NCBI GenBank assembly: GCA_021234155.1
Contig: JAJEKV010000090.1
Location: 3,849,319 to 3,913,318 of the forward strand
Length of the DNA stretch: 64,000 nucleotides
Direction of reading: 5' to 3'
DNA from: Isoetes taiwanensis
Taxonomy: Eukaryota > Streptophyta > Lycopodiopsida > Isoetales > Isoetaceae
The position numbers and the translations under genes were made by a program. Below the pieces are notes generated by a model that did no database searches, was not told where the DNA came from, and saw only the letters and a program-made list of their open reading frames with translations. Positions 10,056 through 21,404 of the stretch are shown one piece after another; the stretch's first letter is position 1, and every line of letters starts with the position of its first letter.

Positions 10056-10989
10056 CATACCTGGCATAGATATGCTTAATTGCATTCCACGTGTGCTGAT
10101 TTTGGTTAAAATTCGAATGCATACTTAGCTTCTATCCAATTCCCACAAGAGGCCAATAAACAGAGAATGTGGTTAAATAAGAACTAATTAAAGCAAGACC
10201 ATTTTGAGCGATCAAGGTCCACATTTGCTTGCCAAGGTCTATGTCTTGTCGTTTTGTGCATTCATATACAAGACGGCCCCTGAAGATGGGCATCCTGTGG
10301 TTGTGGACAAATTTGAGGAAATCCTTGAAATGTTCCCGTTAACCATGCAAATTACCACAAGCTCTCTTCTGAAAAAGGTTGTTTCACTTGGAAGGGTTAT
10401 GATCTGGTCACTCGAAGAAGAGAGCCCCCTTCATTATGGTCAGAAACAAAAAAAGATATAACAAAATTTTTAAAAATACCCCTGTATATATATTTATGAT
10501 ATTGTGAAAATGCTAAATGTTAAACCCAGCACCCCATCTTCATGTTTTGTGTCCCTACTACCCAATCCAAATCTCCCTTTTCTCCTACAACAATCCCTAA
10601 CTTTATGGCATGGTGGATTATAAAAGGTCTAAGAGGAGGACTAAATGAAAACAATAGAAGAAAAGCTAAACTAGGTCGGTTTTCTTTTCACTTTCCCTCT
10701 TGCTACTTCATGTTCTTCTACAGTTGGGTTGTGAACAAAGGTATAAATATTTGTTTAATTCAACTGTGCAACCGGAATACTGCATGGTGCTTGCTAGTTT
10801 TGATCTTGAGCTCTTGCAACAATATCTCAATAGTCATTTTTCTCAGAAACATGGTGGATGCATTTACCTTAGCCCAAGTTAAAACTGGTCATTATCATGC
10901 ACATAGAAATCCCACTTTGGCACCAGGACCACAAGCTTATTTGCTTGCTTCCTTGTCCAGGAAAAACTTGTAGCTATCGCATCAATTTA
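10056..10989. other. Intergenic stretch, no recognised gene
   Basis: Flank of the family B element. Short open frames (10204-10461, 10542-10973) show no recognisable motif, no splice logic and no similarity I can name. They are left uncalled. Confidence 0.4.
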
Positions 10990-11269
10990 CACAGGGTCCC
11001 ATAAGCTACGGATTGAGACAAGTAGATGGGCGTGGTCGCAATTGCCACGGAAAGCGAGATTATGTGCATGTTGCCAGTTACAGGTTATTGAAGGCGAAAG
11101 CCATACTCTGCTAAGATGTCTTGCTTTTAAGATGGTCAAGAATCGTTATTTGACTTTAGCATTCCATTCCACGCTCCCACAACTACTCAAAGCCCCGACT
11201 GTGCATGACTTGGCATTATACATATTTGAGGGTTTGGATGACCGTCTTCAAATGCTGAGCCCTCAGTAG
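10990..11269 (+). pseudogene. C-terminal zinc-binding fragment of a non-LTR retroelement
   Basis: The frame reads YTGSHKLRIETSRW, then RKARLCACC...GESHTLLRCLAFKMVKNRY, and ends at a TAG at 11267. The pattern SHKLRIETGRW followed by C-x2-C, an E-x-H pair, a further cysteine and then an arginine is the tail found after the reverse transcriptase of many LINE-like and related retroelements. No polymerase domain remains upstream, so it is a truncated copy. It is followed within 20 bases by a long T run that belongs to a minus-strand retroelement tail. Confidence 0.55.
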
Positions 11270-11283
11270 TCATCATGGCCTAC

Positions 11284-11288
<5 letters not shown>

Positions 11289-11321
<33 letters not shown>
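11289..11321 (-). repeat. 33-T homopolymer: poly(A) tail of a minus-strand retroelement
   Basis: An uninterrupted run of 33 T is followed by GAAGGAAAGAAATTTTATATTAAAG, which resembles, in composition and layout, the 3' ends at 30333 and 36822. Read on the minus strand it is a poly(A) tail preceded by a short A/T-rich 3' end. The retroelement body (11322 onward) has no recognisable coding sequence. Confidence 0.7.
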
Positions 11322-11322
<1 letters not shown>

Positions 11323-13145
11323 AAGGAAAGAAATTTTATATTAAAGAGATAGGAAGAATTACAGCATATGGCCTCTCATAGACCAGATAAAGTTAAAGCA
11401 CTAAGATCCCATATGGATCAGATTTTATATCTGTAGCTTCTGTACTAATCTGCCTTTCTCAACATCTTCTTCTATCCATCAAGTACTACATGATTAAAAC
11501 CAATCTTCCCAACTAGATAAAGTACTACAGGAGCTCAACACAAACTTTCCAAAAACTGCAGATAAGTCTTGATTGCTCAAAAGTAAAGCTCTTGCCAGAG
11601 TGGAGAAGAAAAGAGAAAGAAATGAAGAGTATCAAGGAAGCTGCACCTGCTTCCATAATTTGAACAAAACCTGCAGTTTCATTAACCATTAAAAATGACA
11701 AACTGATGTATGATATCATAACAGATGCTGCATTGTCGGGAAGTGAAACAGTTAGCCTGTAGTTGGCTAGACACAAAGCCCAGCCACCAGACTCCTCCTC
11801 TCTGAAATCTGGCTCAAGATATGTAAGCGTCATCCCCTTTCGAAAATTCCCTAGCTCGGCATCTCAAACGGTCCCATATATTATCAATGAACATGTAGAT
11901 TTTAGATCAAAGCACTCTATTCTTTACCAAGAATTCTACTCCAAACCTTTCTGCTAGAAAGAAAGAGCTAGAGGAAAGGGGAAAAAGCCAACCCTTCAAA
12001 AGATCCGATATTTGATGAGGCTGCCAAGAAAATTATCCATCTAAATTGCTCTCCTTACATCTGCTTCAAATCTGCCAAACCTTATAGACTCTACGCCCTT
12101 TCGGTGCTTCTTGCACAAACAAGAAAACTAACTTGGCAAATCGGGCCACGTTAGTGGCAACTGGCATAATAAGGACCGCCTTGAAACAATTCTGAGAGAT
12201 AAATACCAGACTGTCTTTGAAGAACCGAAATCCAAAGAAAAAGTTCAGCAAAACCCCACTAGCAGCACCTTGAATCCTTGATCTTCAAGTAGGCTGGAGC
12301 AGTGCCGGAAGGAACGGGAGAGGGGCGGACTTCTCTCCCTGCCACCGCCCTAGTTCCAAGCGGCAAAACCTGCGCCAAGAAACGCGAACGGCCACATCAC
12401 ATTCGTGTTTATTTTTTATTATATTTTTTTCTTGCTTGTCTAGTATCATCATTACTACAAAGATTTTTTCCTTGAAAACCTTTTGAGGCAGGGTTTTTAA
12501 TCCTAGTAGTAATGGTTGTACTAGGTCATTGTATAAATCCCATAGCCTCTTGGTCTTCTTGAATGTCAAAAAATCTATTCTATTTTATTTTATTATATTC
12601 TACGATTGGGTTGTGAACCAAGGTATAAATATTTGTTTAATTCAATTAGACTCCTTTGATAATTTGACGTGCACAAAGCTACAAAATAAAAGACTACTTG
12701 AAAAGTAAAAATGAGACATCTTGAAAAAATACAAAATATAGCTTGAGAAAAAGCATCTAGAGACTGAACTACGAGTAACTAACGTAAAGCTTGAACCATC
12801 ATTGTTAAAGTCTCCTAAGAAAAAGAAAAAACCCCATGGCCTAGATGAAATTTGATCTACCAAACCCTTTTAAAACAACCTTCGACTACAAATCAAATGG
12901 ATAAATCTATAAAGAAAGAACATTATGGCAAATGCGATTGAGCTAAATCACAAAGCTAGAGAGAATTTTTATAGTTCGTGGAAAAGCAGTCAACTATTGC
13001 CTTATAAGGTTACTCATTTGACGCTACTCATTTCAGTTATGTACAAAAAGCAAGCAAAAATACTGTGCACCCACTTCTCCCACCCAAGTGAAAGACACCC
13101 CAACCCAAAGGCCTAACCATTGGCCACCACCCAAATAATCAGATA
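11322..13145. other. Retroelement body or intergenic DNA, no gene recognised
   Basis: This follows the poly(T) run and may be the non-coding body of the minus-strand retroelement or a truncated LINE. Open frames on both strands (for example 11525-11833 and 12285-12569, minus) have no recognisable motifs. Nothing further can be supported. Confidence 0.35.
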
Positions 13146-13232
13146 CATGTTTTCCTAGAGACAACGGGTGAAAAAAGGGTTTTGGTGATACCTTCACAAG
13201 GTATCCCTTCCGGCCATATTTTCCTAGAGACC
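13146..13232. repeat. Duplicated flank and partial terminal repeat beside the Mutator-like MITE
   Basis: The strings TTTTCCTAGAGAC, then CAACGGGTGAAAA and GGTTTTGGTGATACC, occur here and again across the left edge of the MITE at 13220-13280. It looks like a truncated second MITE end with its flank, left by local duplication or an aborted insertion. Confidence 0.6.
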
Positions 13233-13241
13233 ATTGGCAAC

Positions 13242-13677
13242 GGGTGAAAATAGAGTTACTTGGTTTTGGTGATACCTCCGGCGGAATCACTCGACCAAAC
13301 TGCACAGTAACCCAGTTACTGCGCATTTGAGGGCAATTTTCTGCCTTGAAACTGGTTGAATCCGGGTTACTGTGCATTTGAGGGCAATTTTCGGCCTTGA
13401 AACTGGTTGAATCCGGAGGCGCTGAAAGAGATTTTTGGTTTGCAAGAATCAACTCCTCTATTCCTTTCATTCCAACCATGATGGAAGTCACTCGAACCGA
13501 TTTGGATTTGGAGCTAGATCGGCCGAGAAATCCATGCTCAAAACTATGGGGAAAAAAATGGCTAAGGGTTGCGCGCAGTCAGCATGACTGCACGGTTACT
13601 GCACGATTTTGATGATTCTGCCAGAAGGAATACCGTGCAATGGTATCACCTAAACTAGGGTAACTCTATTTTCGCCC
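13242..13677. mobile_element. Mutator-like MITE (436 bp) with 9 bp target duplication
   Basis: The element starts GGGTGAAAATAGAGTTAC and ends GTAACTCTATTTTCGCCC, terminal inverted repeats that continue imperfectly inward to about 45 bp (GGTGATACC on each side). ATTGGCAAC flanks it on both sides (13233-13241 and 13678-13686). A 9 bp duplication is typical of Mutator-like transposition. Inside are two direct copies of a roughly 52 bp unit (GCATTTGAGGGCAATTTTC...) at about 13314-13418. No transposase is present, so it would need one supplied in trans. Confidence 0.9.
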
Positions 13678-13686
13678 ATTGGCAAC

Positions 13687-15237
13687 CATCACATACAATC
13701 ATACAAAAGCTGCATTTCAGATACTCCCATCTTTGATTCAACCACCCAAGAGTATCATTAAGTGCAGCAAAGTTGCATATCTTCACTAGACAATGACACT
13801 AATCTTAAACAACCAGCTATAAGGAAAATATTCCTTATCTACTAGAAGTTTCCACGTGCATCATAGATGGTCAATAGTTTATCTCCAGTAAGAACCGAGA
13901 ATACAAGTTCTCTTGCAAGAGTACCACGTCTACTTATAAGAGGACAAACAAAACGATAAGGGTCAAATGCCTAAGGAACAAGTCAGTCCAAACCCTAAAA
14001 GTTCAAAACAAATCAAGGTAGAAATGGGAACCACTATCCAAATGAAGATAGCTCTTGTAAACTTTTCAGAAGATATGGTTTGGAAATGAACCAATACAAA
14101 CATTTATGCTTCCCTCGAATATTAGCACATTACAATAAGTTGCCCCACTTTTTGCCAAGAACACTTTCCTGTGTTCACATGCCAACCCCTTTAAATCAGA
14201 AAATCAAACTAACCAGCATCAGATAAGAATGTGAATGCAACAATTTAAAAAATGCGCACAGCCTCTCATAACCCTCCCCTCCACATATTTAAGAATTACA
14301 ACGTAATCCACTGTAATATATATCAATGTAATACATGCTTTTGCCACATTTTCGAGTAAGTTTCAGCATGGCTTCATATTTCTATTCCAACTGCTCTGCA
14401 GGGTCTAGCTTGGTATTGACTACATACCTCCCAAAAACTTGGGCATCATCAGAGCAATTTTCCCCTGTTGATTTCAAACATCAATGCCAATACCAACATC
14501 GGGTAAAGCAACAATCTAGGCATCTGCATGGAAATGCTTAGGTTGTGTGATTTTGAAACCAGAACTACGTGGTTAATGCCACTCTGCGTACCTGAAATTG
14601 TGAGGGGCAGCTCAATTACTGCAATGAACTTAAAATCAAATAGAGCAGAGAGGCAACATGGGAAAACATAATCTACACAAATGCTTCGTGTCTCTGATCT
14701 GCACCAGTGGACAAGAACCATCCATGAGATTAATCAGCTTGTGTAACTCCCAGGGATATGTAAAGGTATCCAAGCTTGGTGTAACACTCCCAAGGCTAGA
14801 AGAAAGAACCATACTTCTCCATATTCTGGAGCTGATAATACAACCGTAAAAATCAAGCATGTTAGGCAAAAATTCATCCAATATGATGACAAAAAAACAG
14901 AAGATAAGCACCAGAAAATCTCAACTGCAAATGCTGCAAAGATATAAGATTTTGGAATCCTGCCAAAGTGGTGGTGGTAAAGAAAGTTGGATGCAATAAC
15001 ATTTCAACTCTGCACATTTTCTACAAAACAAAGAGCTCCTGGTAGAGCAGCAACTAAATCTCGTTGCCAACCAGTGGACTCTAGAAAGACAGTACAACTA
15101 AATTTCCACCCTTCAATACAGGGTGCAATTGTATTCTGTAGAGAACTCGTTGCTGCGCCATTATGGGGCAGATCGATGAATATCTGGAGGTGCTTCAGAT
15201 GTTTCTAAGCAGCAAGTAGAACTTTGTCTTCATCATT
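13687..15237. other. Downstream region of the DUF1639 gene, no separate gene seen
   Basis: No coding sequence is recognised. The part nearest 15237 is likely 3' untranslated sequence of the minus-strand DUF1639 gene, but no polyadenylation site can be fixed from sequence alone. Open frames at 14335-14911 have no motifs. Confidence 0.35.
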
Positions 15238-17513
15238 TTACTCTGAATCACTATCCATGCTGCCCATGGCCTTCAGACCTCTTGGTTTCTGCTATAGAAC
15301 AAGAAGAAAATGCAGGGAGTTAGCTCGAAGAATCAAATAACAAACAGCGTATAAGAAATTCAGGAACATATAGATGAAAATGCAGAATCCAGATCTGGTA
15401 GATACCTTCTTAATAGCCTTCTTTTCTCTTACTTCATAACGCTCTCTTGTCAGATCACAAAGCCACATACCAGGGCTAACATACTGCATGGCAGCAAAAA
15501 GCATAGATTAGAGGAAAATCCTTCAAATACAAAATCATCATCAGATGCAAACTGCTACTTACATGCAAAGTTTTTTCAATGTGTTTAGATCGTTTTTTGG
15601 GCCGTTGAGGAAGCTTAGATCCCTTGATGGCCAAAAAGTCATCTTCCTTTTCTTTGCGAGATAGAGCGATTAAAAACTTAGGCCATTCAAACAGTTCCAA
15701 GTTAACCTTCTCGGCAGGCATGGGCCTTTCTTGGCCAATATCCATATCGGAATGGCCGTTACAACCTCCACTTATGCCAGCAGGACCTTCTTCCGGACCA
15801 TCTGGCGAAGGAGATGAGTGTCTGTCAAGCTTATTCTCCCCAGAAACAGTCCGGTGGTTGCGTTCATCCGAATTGGGGCTATGGCTACTGCCTCCGTTAG
15901 CCAAACCATTACATCCTTCAGAATTTCTACAAGGAAAAACCCAATCAGATCTGATCGAAACAAGCTAAAAATAAATCTTCCAAAGAAAAACACAATTCAG
16001 CGCAAATTTGAAAAAAGACCCACCTCCGGCTCGGGTTGCAACCATTATCCTGGGAAGCGGCAGCGGCACAAGATCTTACTGCATGGGTTCTACTGATAGG
16101 GGGAGACTGCAACTGGGCAGATCCATTTTGCTTTTCGGCCCTAACCCGTCTATCTACTCTGATTGTTTTCTTTTGATCTTCGGCCACAACAGAGGGCTTT
16201 GCTTCAACTCTGCCGTGCCTTTGCCGACGTCTTTGACCCCACTGGAGTAGAACATCTCCCTCTGGGCATTTGCGCTTTTGGGACTCGTTATTTTCTCGAT
16301 CCATTTTGCTGTTGGGTTCTTCTTTACAGACCGATTCTGGGCATGGCTCTTCGGCCTTTACAGCCTGATCTTCTTGCCTGCTTGGCTGTGGCGGGGAGCC
16401 CCCTTTCAGCTTTCCTCCTATTGTGCTTAACATGGTCCTTGCTTCAAATGAACCAGATCGGCCGCCCGAGAACCTTTTTCCATTCTCACCGTTTTGCTCG
16501 CTTCTGCTTAGCTTTGAAACCGTCGTTTTTCCATTCAGCAAATTTGCAGTTTCCTGTCTGTAAAATATAAGGAAAACGGATTAGAACGTACTTTAGCATC
16601 GCCTTCCATCTCCCAAATCTTGTCATTCTATCTATTCCAACAAAAACATGCAACACCTGTACATATTCGTCACAAGAATCAAGCCTGTGGTAGAACTAAA
16701 CATAAACGGAAAGAATACACTGCTTTGGAAAAGATTTTGCATCAAAGATCATTCCTTTAGGACTAGACACGGTTGTTCACGAAAATTTCTTCCGTTTTTC
16801 TCCTGACCTTTTTAAAATACTGTAAGGACGGAACTAATTCTCCATCCTGCCGCGGATTTCTACCGAAAAGGATTCAACACTCAGGAAAGGGGATGCATAA
16901 ATCATGAAGAAATCCGGTAGAAACTCCTTAAGAAAAACAGTTATCAAGATTGTGAAAATGTTAAGCACTAATCCACAATGACGGATTAAGGAACAAGGCA
17001 TAAAAACTAGATAATAAAGCCTAAGAATCATGAAAACTCTGTATAAACTAATCAATCTGGACAGAAAAAGCTGGCTGCAAACCGATTCTTATATCAAAAC
17101 TCTAAAGGATTATTGATGCGGATCGTGTTGTTGACACAATGGCAAAAAAAGGGAACACAAAAAACAGATAAGATCTGGCAGTTCGGCGACCAGAGGTTTA
17201 GAATTAAGCAAGCGTGGGCTATGAATATACCCACGGACCTCATTGCAAGTCACCAGGTTTTCGTCCAAGCACGATTTACCAAGTTCGTCTTCTCAAAAGG
17301 GTTGCTCTGGCAGAAAGTCTCGAAAAATCTTCCTCTGCAAAAAACTTCAATCTGCACATTCAATCCAACAAAAACAACAACGAATCAGTCTAAAAATTTC
17401 GAAACAAGCCGCAACCACCGGAACTAAATCAAAAGCACAAAATCCATAAAAAACATGGAAAAGAGTGAGATACTCACAAGATTGGGGTTCGCCAGAAGGC
17501 TAATCCAGGGCAT
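15238..17513 (-). CDS. DUF1639 family protein (five coding exons, about 353 residues)
   Basis: This is the only complete, apparently intact gene in the window. The proposed coding exons (minus strand) are 17513-17478, 16553-16024, 15926-15563, 15483-15406 and 15291-15238. Every intron has GT at the donor (GTGAGT, GTGGGT, GTAAGT, GTATCT) and AG at the acceptor, and the phases agree throughout. The family signature is clear: KCPEGDVLLQWGQRRRQR near the middle, EWPKFLIALSRKEKEDDFLAIKGSKLPQRPKKRSK, then YVSPGMWLCDLTRERYEVREKK, and the terminal KPRGLKAMGSMDSDSE. DUF1639 proteins are plant-specific, basic and of unknown biochemical role. No transmembrane segment is seen; the basic clusters would fit the nucleus, which is inference. 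The first exon (MPWISLLANPNL) and its acceptor are the least certain part, because two AGs lie four bases apart and only the second keeps frame. Confidence 0.88.
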
Positions 17514-18270
17514 GAGATCTGCGAAGCAATGCAGAGTACTGAGGAGGGAAAAACAGGCAGATTCTAAGAAAAAATTGCCAAGGCTGGATGGAAGGGGAAG
17601 TAATGAAGGAAGGATTGCAGGGCTCCGGCAATCCAAGACAAGGGCTGGCTATGGCGGATGGATGCTTGCTTGCTCGCGGCTCCTCAACACAAAACCAAAA
17701 ATACACGGGAAAAGAAATAATACACAGTCTAGTGCAAAAAAATTTCGCAGGGAAAGAAGCACTCTGGTGCCGATTACACGGGAAAGGCGAGCCGCCGCCT
17801 GCCTCATAACCCAATCGACGGCCTATATTTTTTTTCGGCTACGTGGCTGTATCCTACCCGTTTAGTTGCTTGGGATTATAGCCGCAGGAAACACGGGGGC
17901 CAGACGGAGTAAGATGTGTAAGGTTATAAAAGCGTGGGAAGGAAACGATCTCAGCCGTTTAAGGATCCCGCCATAGATGGTTGTGATGTGGTGACGTCAG
18001 CCCTAGGCTAGTTTTTTGGTGCAAATGACTTGGGGCGAACCTAACTAGGGCGTCCATGTTTATCTTATTTTTACCCAAATTGTGTGCCCCTTTTTCCGGG
18101 GGTTTTTTTTTTCCGGACTTTTTCATTTTTGGCCGCCACCTTTTGGTCCCTTTTTTTTTTTACAGAACATATGGAGACCCACATTTCAAACTCAATAATC
18201 TCCATGCCCTTCCCTTGGCTAATATGATAGGGATAGTGTTCGCTCATGCTGTAAGATCCTCACAAGCCCA
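17514..18270 (-). promoter_or_regulatory. Likely 5' untranslated region and promoter side of the DUF1639 gene
   Basis: Upstream of the proposed start at 17513 the sequence is pyrimidine-rich on the minus strand (CTGTTTTTCCCTCCTCAG), as plant leaders often are. No TATA box or start site can be fixed. No other gene is recognised up to the MITE cluster. Confidence 0.3.
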
Positions 18271-18273
18271 TTT

Positions 18274-18420
18274 CGGACGGTTTACACGCACTTGTCGCCT
18301 CCAACGGTGCCTTGTTTTACCCTCTGAAATTTAAACAGAATGTCACGATGGTCATGAAAAATGGCTCAGCATTTTTTCACGATGCTTCGCCTCTTGACGG
18401 CACATGTAAATCGTCCCTTA
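18274..18420. mobile_element. hAT-like MITE, copy 1 of 3 in tandem
   Basis: It begins CGGACGGTTTACACGCA and ends ACATGTAAATCGTCCCTTA. Its inside (TTTTTTCACGATGCTTCGCC) is a diverged match to copies 2 and 3. No coding sequence. Confidence 0.6.
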
Positions 18421-18565
18421 GAGACGGTTCACATGCAACAATCGCCGAAGAGGGGCCATGTTATACCATTTGCAAGTTAAGGATGGCTAGTGATAGTGGG
18501 TGTAAAATGGCGAGGCATTTTACATAATGGTGATGGCTGCGATGGCGCATGAGAACTCAACCTTA
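18421..18565. mobile_element. hAT-like MITE, copy 2 of 3 in tandem
   Basis: It begins GAGACGGTTCACATGCAACA and contains GAGGGGCCATGTTATACC and GGCATTTTACATAATGGTGA, the same order as the isolated copy at 31912. CTTAG-type sequence lies at each junction with its neighbours. Confidence 0.7.
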
Positions 18566-18710
18566 GGCTGGGTTCACATGCAACCTTCGCCGGAGAAAGG
18601 GCCTGTTTTGCCCTGTGCTAATCGGGGATGGCAGGTGATGGTCCATGTAAAAGGGTGAGCCTTTTTACACGACGGTGATGGTGCCTTCATTGCATGTAAA
18701 TCGACTCTTA
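18566..18710. mobile_element. hAT-like MITE, copy 3 of 3 in tandem
   Basis: It begins GGCTGGGTTCACATGCAACC and ends TTGCATGTAAATCGACTCTTA, inverted terminal repeats of about 18 bp. The internal TTTTTACACGACGGTGATGG matches the other copies. Confidence 0.7.
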
Positions 18711-19380
18711 GGGGTAGCTATCCTCGAACCCCTCGACATGGCCTATAACTATTTTTTTCCTATGTAATGTGTCGAGTAGACGAAATTTCGTGCAAGGACT
18801 AGTCCATACTAGTTTTAATGGAAGAGGTAGATTTCAAGGTTTTAGGGAGGAGAAACTATTACGCTAGGGAGCCTCTAATTGGTAAAGTTTCTCTACACCT
18901 AAACATTACTATTTTTTAAGGACCCTATTGATCTGGCCTACACTTCCAACATTATCTCATCCCTTCTCGCTTGCCTCTCTGCCCTCCAATTCAAACCCCA
19001 GAATATACTACTAAGGTGACCTCTAAATGTAATTCCTCAGGGTTGACACTTAAGCCTTGAGAGCCGCGCTATAGGTCACGTATTGCCCTCGAGGTCACCC
19101 TTTGTCACATGGCTTCATGGCATGAGCTAAACGAGCCTTGTCAATGGCGAGTAAATGTAGTTTATTTGAAATTGTAGAAAAAACAATCCCAAATATTGTG
19201 TATAACGTAACCTTCGTAGACCACATTAGAAAAAAAATTTGGAGTAGAAAGTGGGTTTTAAACTTACTAATCCAAAATTCTAAGCGACTATTTCTAAAGG
19301 ACATGGAAGATAAATTCTGACTTTAGAGCAGGAAATTTTCCTGCTAATTCCATGATATCCTGCTAAATGTCAAATTTGAG
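18711..19380. other. Intergenic, no recognised gene
   Basis: Nothing with coding or repeat character that I can support. Confidence 0.35.
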
Positions 19381-19531
19381 TTCTATTTCAGTGTGTTGTC
19401 TTATGCATAGGCTGGTGGTTCTACTCAGTGGATCATGATTATCCTGTAAGATTTTATTCCGGCCTGTGCATTTGTATATCTGGCTTTTTGGTTTGGAGTT
19501 TCAATAAAGTTTGTCGTCCATAAAAAAAACA
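19381..19531 (+). repeat. Possible retroelement 3' end
   Basis: A T/G-rich stretch (GTGCATTTGTATATCTGGC, then GGAGTTTCAATAAAGTTTG) ends in a short A run at 19523-19531. It resembles the 3' end of a processed retroelement or mRNA copy with an AATAAA signal. There is no body that can be identified. Confidence 0.35.
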
Positions 19532-20404
19532 AATTTGGCCGCATCATAGGCCTTTGTTGTGGGTCGTTCGTTGGAGAAGCCTTTCGTTTGTTTTCTTTGA
19601 GTCGCCAAATATTTCAAATTTTGAACTAAGGAATTTACTAGAGAATTACGGCTGGGTTGCGCACTTTCCCTAACACATCAGTATTAAATAACATTATATT
19701 GAAATGACCAATCCTTACCACCACATGCACCTAAATGTCCCTTGAATGTATGGAACCTCCATATTTTGTGCATTTTCGAAGCAAGGAACCTAATAGCAAA
19801 TGGGAACATTGATCTGAATAGTGTAGAGTGTAGTTTCACAAAAAGTAGACAAACTGAAAAGTTTGGTATCCCAAGGGATGACAGCCAAGTATGGGTGGTA
19901 GCATCCATATATATAGAGAATTACAATTTGAGACATTATGTGATACAGACTCTCCATGTTGGTTAGAATTAAATTGAATTGAATTGATTTTTAACATCCA
20001 CATAATAAAGTAAAGTTCCACCCAAAAAAATCCCAATCCTTTAAGGGTTCCAAGAAAATCCCCACATACAATGTATGTGTAACGTAGCCATAGGCAATGT
20101 AATCCCATACTCTTATGATTATGATGCAAGGCAAAAAAACCAAAAGTGTGGAGTATAGGTAAGAGAATATGGCAAACGCCTACGTCTATGTAAAATGCCC
20201 AATACCGTCTATATACTATACCACGCTCAATATGGGCAAGCCTTCTTAAGTGTGTCATGATCAACTTCAGCAACATGCTGATAATACCTTCATATATGTA
20301 GCATAATAATAGGGGGTTCATGGGGATTTGATATGGATGCATTAATCACCATTCTTCAGACAATAGACCATACCCCTAAAATAATTGAATAGGTAATTAT
20401 AAAC

Positions 20405-20500
20405 AAGGTGCTGCGCACAAAGGGTTGGCTTTCAGTTTCCCGAGGGTAAAGTGGCTTAAATCAAACTGCGTGGAATCAGAATTTCTAGTTCAAAACCCCC
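20405..20500. repeat. Dispersed repeat R1 (copy a)
   Basis: CAAGGTGCTGCGCAC, then GAGGGTAAAGTGGCTTAAATC and, further on, CTAGTTCAAAACCCCC. The same strings occur at 22952-23012. The last resembles a pol III B box, so it may be a SINE fragment. Confidence 0.45.
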
Positions 20501-20639
20501 ACCATATCTGTCGACTCAATGTTTGAACGCTATTGTAGATATATGAACTATGTATTTAACATTATATATAGACAAGTCATAATTTCATGGAATCCCATCG
20601 ATCCGAGACATCGGATCGCCATTCTAGAATGGGACGAGC

Positions 20640-21400
20640 ATGCATGTTTTGCATGCATGCGGGCGGCGCATGCCCATTCTGGTTGGGAGTTCGCTATTTT
20701 AGGCGCGTTTCTGCTTCGACTTCTCATCGGCGCTTCCTCTTCTCTCTCAGCAGTACCTTATTCTCTTTGAACCCACCCCCCCTTCTTTGTTATTGTATTT
20801 TTATCGCGTGGCACGCGCGTAATCAGCCCCTCCACTCTGGGAGGTTTGTTTTGTCTTGTTGTTTTGTTGGTGATGTGCAGGTACAGGTTAGCGAGCGGCA
20901 TCTGTTTCGACTTTTCCATTCGTGGGTTTTGGGAGCGATTTTTATGCCTTACGTTTGTCCAAGCCCCTTGCCGAAGGCTTATCACTAGGGTTTTTCCTCG
21001 AAAACCCGAAAGGGCGGGGTTTTTTAATCCCGGTGATAAGCTTTCGGCAGGTACACTAGCCCAGTCTCTATTAGCATTGTATTTTGTTGGGGTCCAAATG
21101 ATATAATTGGATTTTCCCTTTATTTTTTTATGGGTAGTTCGCATGTGTGCGGCTACCCACCGCTTCCTCTTCTCTCTCAGCAGTACCTTGTTCTCTTTGA
21201 ATTGTTTCCAGGCAGGGGAGGGGCTTCTTCCTGCCTGGTTTGGCCAATTTGGCGTTTCTTTCATGCTGTCCTTTCTCGGCCTTTAGCCTTCATCCTGTGA
21301 CCTTCGTCCTCGATCCTAGTTTGTTAAGGAAGTCCTTTGGTATTCGGGCGGTTTGTTGGTTTCATGCGAGTCCCATTCTAGAATGCAATGATATAAAAAT
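20640..21400. other. GC-richer segment with direct repeat and hairpin, no gene called
   Basis: CGCTTCCTCTTCTCTCTCAG followed by CAGTACCTT and TTCTCTTTGA occurs at about 20731-20770 and again at 21161-21202. A stem of about 24 bp (20968-20990 with 21028-21051, CTTGCCGAAGGCTTATCAC against its imperfect inverse) encloses a G/C-rich loop. CCATTCTAGAATG occurs at about 20629 and again near 21372. Composition resembles a 5' leader, but no open reading frame with support follows. Confidence 0.4.
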
Positions 21401-21404
21401 AGCT

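Noticed and set aside
13033-13491. Minus-strand protein with internal repeats (SFKAENCPQM twice)
   Set aside because: The repeat comes from the 52 bp DNA repeat inside the MITE; no start or family support.
17113-17427. Plus-strand frame with KIWQFGDQRF opposite the DUF1639 intron
   Set aside because: It lies in the first intron of the minus-strand gene, has no further family features and no splice support.
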